This document shows, piece after piece, positions 7,514 through 9,658 of a DNA stretch of 9,658 nucleotides. Under the pieces are notes generated by a model. That model worked only from the letters and a program-made list of their open reading frames with translations, made no database searches and was not told the DNA's origin. Source of the stretch: DATDAH01 sp036525535 (GTDB lineage: Bacteria; Actinomycetota; Acidimicrobiia; Acidimicrobiales; DATDAH01); assembly GCA_036525535.1 (NCBI GenBank), contig DATDAH010000004.1, positions 1-9,658 of the forward strand. The letters run 5' to 3'. The position numbers were made by a program, and so were the translations under genes. Positions within the stretch are counted from its first letter, which is position 1; each line of letters opens with the position of its first letter.

Positions 7514-8488
7514 TCAGACTCTTTCTGCGATGGCATCGCCGATGTCGGCGGTGCTCCCCTCGGGCGCCGGTTCGGCGCAGGCCTTCTGGATCCGGGCGGC
7601 GGCATCGGCCTCCCCCAGGAACTCGAGCATCATCGCCGCGGAAAGGACCGCGGCGGTGGGATCCGCCGTCCCGGTCCCCGCGATGTCGGGGGCCGAGCCG
7701 TGCACGGGCTCGAACATGGAGGGGCCCGTCCGGGCAGGGTTCAGGTTGGCCGAAGCGGCCCGCCCGATGCCCCCGGCGACCGCGCCTCCGAGATCGGTGA
7801 GGATGTCGCCGAACAGGTTGTCGGTGACGATCACGTCGTACCGGCCGGGATCCTGTACGAAGTGGATGCAGGCGGCGTCGACGTGGTGATAGGCCGTGGT
7901 CACGTCGTCGTGCTCGGCGGCCACCGCGTCGAACACCCGCTCCCAGAGGTCACCGGCGAAGGTCAGCACGTTGGTCTTGTGGACCAAGGTGAGATGCCGG
8001 CGCTCCCGGCTGCGGGCCAGGTCGAAGGCGAACCGGACGGCGCGCTCGACCCCCATCCGGGTGTTGACCGATCCCTGGGTCGCGATCTCGTGGGGCGTGT
8101 CCTTGCGCAGGAAGCCGCCCTCGCCGGCATAGGCACCCTCGGTGTTCTCGCGCACGACGAGGAAGTCGATCGTCGGCGGGTGCAGGAACGGCCGCAGGTT
8201 GACGTAGAGGTCCAGGGCGAAGCGCATCTCGAGCAGCAGCCCCCGCTCGATGACCCCCGGCGGCACGTCGGGCGTGCCGACCGCGCCGAGGAAGAGGGCG
8301 TCGAGGCCCCGCCACTCCTCCACGACCTCGTCGGGGAGCACGACACCATCCCGCAGGTAGCGGGCGCCGCCGAGGTCGTAGTCGACCGTGTCCAGCTCCA
8401 CGCCGGCCGCGCGCACGACCTTCAGACCCTCGGCCACGACCTCGGGGCCGATGCCGTCGCCGCCGATGACGCCGATGCGGTGAGTCAT
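7514..8488 (-). CDS. leuB: 3-isopropylmalate dehydrogenase
   Basis: NAD-dependent oxidative decarboxylation of 3-isopropylmalate in leucine synthesis; with CimA present it should also act on 3-methylmalate in the citramalate route to isoleucine. Visible: GGDGIGPE at 9-16, substrate arginines Arg89, Arg99 (NLRP) and Arg113 (RENTEG), catalytic Tyr120 and Lys171 (VHKTNVL), metal aspartates Asp204, Asp228 and Asp232 (TDNLFGDILTDLG), and the NAD-binding EPVHGSAPDIAG at 260-271. The sequence follows the short actinobacterial LeuB type. At 324 residues it is slightly short, mainly because the loop after NLRP is reduced to about six residues. AAGG sits 8 nt before the ATG at 8488. First structural gene of the operon, behind the attenuator described separately. 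Tartrate or homoisocitrate dehydrogenase is less likely given the context. Confidence 0.95.
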   Translation of the reverse strand: MTHRIGVIGGDGIGPEVVAEGLKVVRAAGVELDTVDYDLGGARYLRDGVVLPDEVVEEWRGLDALFLGAVGTPDVPPGVIERGLLLEMRFALDLYVNLRPFLHPPTIDFLVVRENTEGAYAGEGGFLRKDTPHEIATQGSVNTRMGVERAVRFAFDLARSRERRHLTLVHKTNVLTFAGDLWERVFDAVAAEHDDVTTAYHHVDAACIHFVQDPGRYDVIVTDNLFGDILTDLGGAVAGGIGRAASANLNPARTGPSMFEPVHGSAPDIAGTGTADPTAAVLSAAMMLEFLGEADAAARIQKACAEPAPEGSTADIGDAIAERV

Positions 8489-8569
8489 GTCGCTGACCTT
8501 GTCACTTGGGGACTACCTCTCGCTGCACAGCTGGACCTGGTCGATGTTCCGGTCGGCGGGGCCGTCCCA

Positions 8570-8601
8570 GAACGAAGAAACCGCCCACCGAGGTGGACGG
8601 T
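8570..8601 (-). terminator. Candidate attenuator terminator upstream of leuB
   Basis: Read on the minus strand, ACCGTCCACC (8601-8592) and GGTGGGCGGT (8589-8580) pair over 10 bp with one G-T wobble; the loop is TC, or CTCG if the closing pair opens. A T-rich tail, TTTCTTCGTT at 8580-8571, follows at once. This is a credible intrinsic terminator for a high-GC genome. It lies between the leader ORF and leuB, 81 bp before the leuB start, so it would stop transcription before the operon unless overridden. The position makes it an attenuator rather than the end of a gene. The reverse strand lacks a T-tail, so it does not serve greA. Confidence 0.7.
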
Positions 8602-8606
8602 CGAGG

Positions 8607-8632
8607 AGCGCGGGCCGAGATCGGCGCGCGCT
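8607..8632 (-). promoter_or_regulatory. Strong leader hairpin overlapping the leader-peptide stop
   Basis: On the minus strand AGCGCG-C-GCCGA pairs with TCGGC-C-CGCGCT: 6 bp, one C-C mismatch, 5 bp, and a TC loop (ATCT if the last pair opens). Its first two bases are the AG of the leader TAG stop, so a ribosome at the stop codon would cover the 5' arm, while one held at the Ile/Val codons would leave most of it free. It could be a pausing hairpin or part of the switch. As read by eye it does not overlap the terminator stem 5 nt further on, so the antiterminator is unresolved. Confidence 0.55.
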
Positions 8633-8669
8633 AGGTAATTACGACGATGGGCGCGAGGTGGCGCTTCAC
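8631..8669 (-). CDS. Putative branched-chain amino acid leader peptide (12 aa)
   Basis: GTG-initiated 12-codon ORF encoding MKRHLAPIVVIT, ending in TAG. Residues 8-11 are Ile-Val-Val-Ile, written ATC GTC GTA ATT; GTA and ATT are rare choices in such a GC-rich genome, which would sharpen tRNA sensing. The basic start followed by a run of the regulatory amino acids near the stop is the pattern of ilv leader peptides in enterobacteria and Corynebacterium. It is followed by a hairpin, a terminator and the leuB-ilvE-cimA operon on the same strand. No Shine-Dalgarno is apparent, but a promoter-like pair places transcription start at the GTG. Its product is expected to act by ribosome stalling, not as a protein. 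Leu5 is too early to be the main sensor, so Ile and Val limitation is the likely signal. Confidence 0.68.
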   Translation of the reverse strand: MKRHLAPIVVIT

Positions 8670-8676
8670 GGCCGCC

Positions 8677-8705
8677 AGTCTCGGGCGTCGGGACCCGATC
8701 GTCAA
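8677..8705 (-). promoter_or_regulatory. Candidate promoter of the leuB operon leader
   Basis: On the minus strand TTGACG (8705-8700) and GAGACT (8682-8677) are separated by 17 nt. The -35 matches TTGAC fully; the -10 has the A2 and T6 of TANNNT but G in first place. Seven nt separate the -10 from the leader GTG at 8669, so the transcript would start at or within a base or two of the GTG. This explains the absence of a ribosome-binding site. Confidence 0.55.
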
Positions 8706-8775
8706 CCTCGATACCCACACCGGGGGCCAGCACCGGTCGTCCGGTTGGGCGGTAGCCCCGCTCATCCCTGACCCT

Positions 8776-8781
8776 TAACCT
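8776..8781 (+). promoter_or_regulatory. Candidate -10 element for greA, leaderless geometry
   Basis: TAACCT fits TANNNT and ends 6 nt before the greA ATG, with CTCCCC between. There is no Shine-Dalgarno, so greA is probably read from a leaderless transcript. The -35 region (around 8753-8758) has no clear match. It is about 72 bp from the divergent leader promoter, back to back. Confidence 0.45.
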
Positions 8782-8787
8782 CTCCCC

Positions 8788-9258
8788 ATGGCGGAGAACA
8801 TCCAGCTCACGCAGGCCACGTTCGACCGGCTGAAGGAAGAGCACGCGCACCTGACCACGGTCTGGCGCATCGACATCGCCAAGCGCATCGAAGCCGCCCG
8901 CGAACTGGGCGACCTCAAGGAGAACGGTGACTACCACGCCGCCAAGGAGGAGCAAGGCCAGACCGAGGCCCGCATCCGTGACCTCGAGGCCATGATCGAG
9001 CGGGCCGAGATCGTCGAGGGCGGGTCCGACGACGGCACCGTGGCCGCCGGTTCGGTGGTGTCGATCCGCTACGAGGGCGACGACGACGTCGAGACCTACC
9101 TGCTCGGGTCGATCGAGGAGAAGCGGCACGGCATCGAGATCATGTCGCCCGGCTCACCCATCGGCCAGGCGCTCGTCGGGGCCCAGGCCGGCGACGTCGT
9201 CGAGGCCGAGACCCCTGGCGGGACCCTGCGCGTCGAGATCGTCTCGGTGGGGGCGTAG
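8788..9258 (+). CDS. greA: Transcription elongation factor GreA
   Basis: Binds the RNA polymerase secondary channel and stimulates cleavage of backtracked transcripts. At 156 residues it is the standard length (E. coli 158). The N-terminal half is the antiparallel coiled coil; its tip ARELGDLKENGDYHAAKEEQ at 37-55 contains the acidic Asp42 and Glu45, equivalent to E. coli Asp41 and Glu44 that hold the catalytic magnesium. The C-terminal FKBP-like domain shows GSVVSIRYEGDDD, YLLGSIEEKRHG, SPGSPIGQALVGAQAGDVVEAETPGG and a final strand. The ATG at 8788 gives the family N-terminus and no alternative is needed. It is divergent from the leuB operon, and an alpha/beta hydrolase begins within a few bases of its stop, probably in the same transcript. 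Confidence 0.96.
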   Translation: MAENIQLTQATFDRLKEEHAHLTTVWRIDIAKRIEAARELGDLKENGDYHAAKEEQGQTEARIRDLEAMIERAEIVEGGSDDGTVAAGSVVSIRYEGDDDVETYLLGSIEEKRHGIEIMSPGSPIGQALVGAQAGDVVEAETPGGTLRVEIVSVGA

Positions 9259-9260
9259 CC

Positions 9261-9658
9261 ATCACCATCCCGCTCCTCCCTCCTGGTGGGCCCGTCGCGC
9301 TGCCCGGGCGGGGGACCACCTTCCACCGCGACCTCCCCAGTCGGGCCGGGGCCGACGCCCCGACCGTCATCCTCCTCCACGGATGGACCGCCACGGCCGA
9401 CCTGAACTGGTTCCCGGCCTACGACGCCCTGGCCGAGCACTGTCGGGTCGTGGCCCTCGACCACCGGGGTCACGGCCAGGGCATCCGCACCGCCCGCCGC
9501 TTCCGCCTGGCCGACTGCGCCGACGACGCTGTGGCTCTGGCCGACGTGCTCGGCATCGACCGCTTCATCCCGGTCGGCTATTCGATGGGTGGGCTGATCG
9601 CCCAACTCACCTGGCACCGCCACCCCGACCGGGTCGGTGGCCTCGTGCTGGGAGCCAC
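9261..9658 (+). CDS. Alpha/beta hydrolase, Ser nucleophile, 3' end beyond window; start uncertain
   Basis: About 132 residues of an alpha/beta hydrolase are present: HGWTATADLNW (oxyanion loop), LDHRGHGQG, and the nucleophile elbow GYSMGG with Ser108 if numbering begins at 9261. Acid and histidine would lie beyond the window. A Ser nucleophile points to an esterase, lipase or C-C hydrolase type, unlike the Asp-type hydrolase at 3425-4258. The N-terminus ITIPLLPPGGPVALPGRGTTF looks genuine, but the frame has no ATG, GTG or TTG between about 9123 and 9449; the first is a GTG at 9450, inside the fold. ATC at 9261, two bases after the greA TAG and with a G-rich stretch upstream, is the best guess for a non-canonical start; GTA at 9255 or a sequence error are alternatives. 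Probably expressed with greA. Confidence 0.85.
   Translation, partial: MTIPLLPPGGPVALPGRGTTFHRDLPSRAGADAPTVILLHGWTATADLNWFPAYDALAEHCRVVALDHRGHGQGIRTARRFRLADCADDAVALADVLGIDRFIPVGYSMGGLIAQLTWHRHPDRVGGLVLGA

Noticed and set aside
8489..8669. T-box or other riboswitch upstream of leuB
   Set aside because: No T-box bulge sequence (TGGNACCGCG-like) or other riboswitch core was found; the coding leader with Ile/Val codons explains the region better.
8485..9129. Minus-strand 214-codon frame running from within greA through the leuB upstream region
   Set aside because: Antisense to greA with low-complexity composition in its first half; its second half crosses the leader region in a different frame from the IVVI peptide and ends at the leuB start by chance.

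Overview
The window looks like a chromosomal segment from a high-GC actinobacterium. Coding density is high, codon third positions are mostly G or C, and Val/GTG starts are common. The protein types (NDM-style zinc alcohol dehydrogenase, SDR, F420-type LLM oxidoreductase, an Asp-nucleophile alpha/beta hydrolase, an actinobacterial LeuB) fit the Acidimicrobiia. That placement is inference from protein style, not from a marker gene. I see no tRNA, rRNA, CRISPR array, insertion sequence or phage gene.

Layout. Positions 1-1736 (minus strand) carry a short-chain dehydrogenase followed by a zinc alcohol dehydrogenase that runs off the left edge. Positions 1737-2025 hold no intact gene, but one plus-strand frame looks like a decayed piece of an arylsulfotransferase gene. 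A plus-strand LLM-class flavin/F420 oxidoreductase (2026-2967) converges on a minus-strand pair, an epoxide-hydrolase-like alpha/beta hydrolase and a SnoaL/NTF2-like protein (2984-4258). The central block, 4429-8488, is a tightly packed minus-strand branched-chain amino acid operon read in the order leuB, ilvE, cimA and an uncharacterised 174-residue protein. Junctions are 1 bp, a 14-bp overlap and 11 bp. A divergent intergenic region (8489-8787) separates leuB from greA. A second alpha/beta hydrolase follows greA and leaves by the right edge.

The most interesting signal is in that intergenic region, upstream of leuB. A 12-codon open reading frame (8669-8631, minus) encodes MKRHLAPIVVIT, with four consecutive Ile/Val codons just before its stop. 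It is preceded by TTGACG-17 nt-GAGACT, placed so that transcription would begin at or next to the GTG. A strong hairpin follows, then a GC-rich terminator with a T-rich tail, then leuB. This has the form of a ribosome-mediated transcription attenuator that senses charged tRNA-Ile and tRNA-Val. It makes sense for an operon in which CimA diverts pyruvate and acetyl-CoA to isoleucine, LeuB serves both the leucine and citramalate routes, and IlvE does the last transamination for Ile, Val and Leu.

Limits: family calls rest on motifs read by eye. The antiterminator of the proposed attenuator, the start codon of the last hydrolase and the arylsulfotransferase remnant all need computation or experiment.
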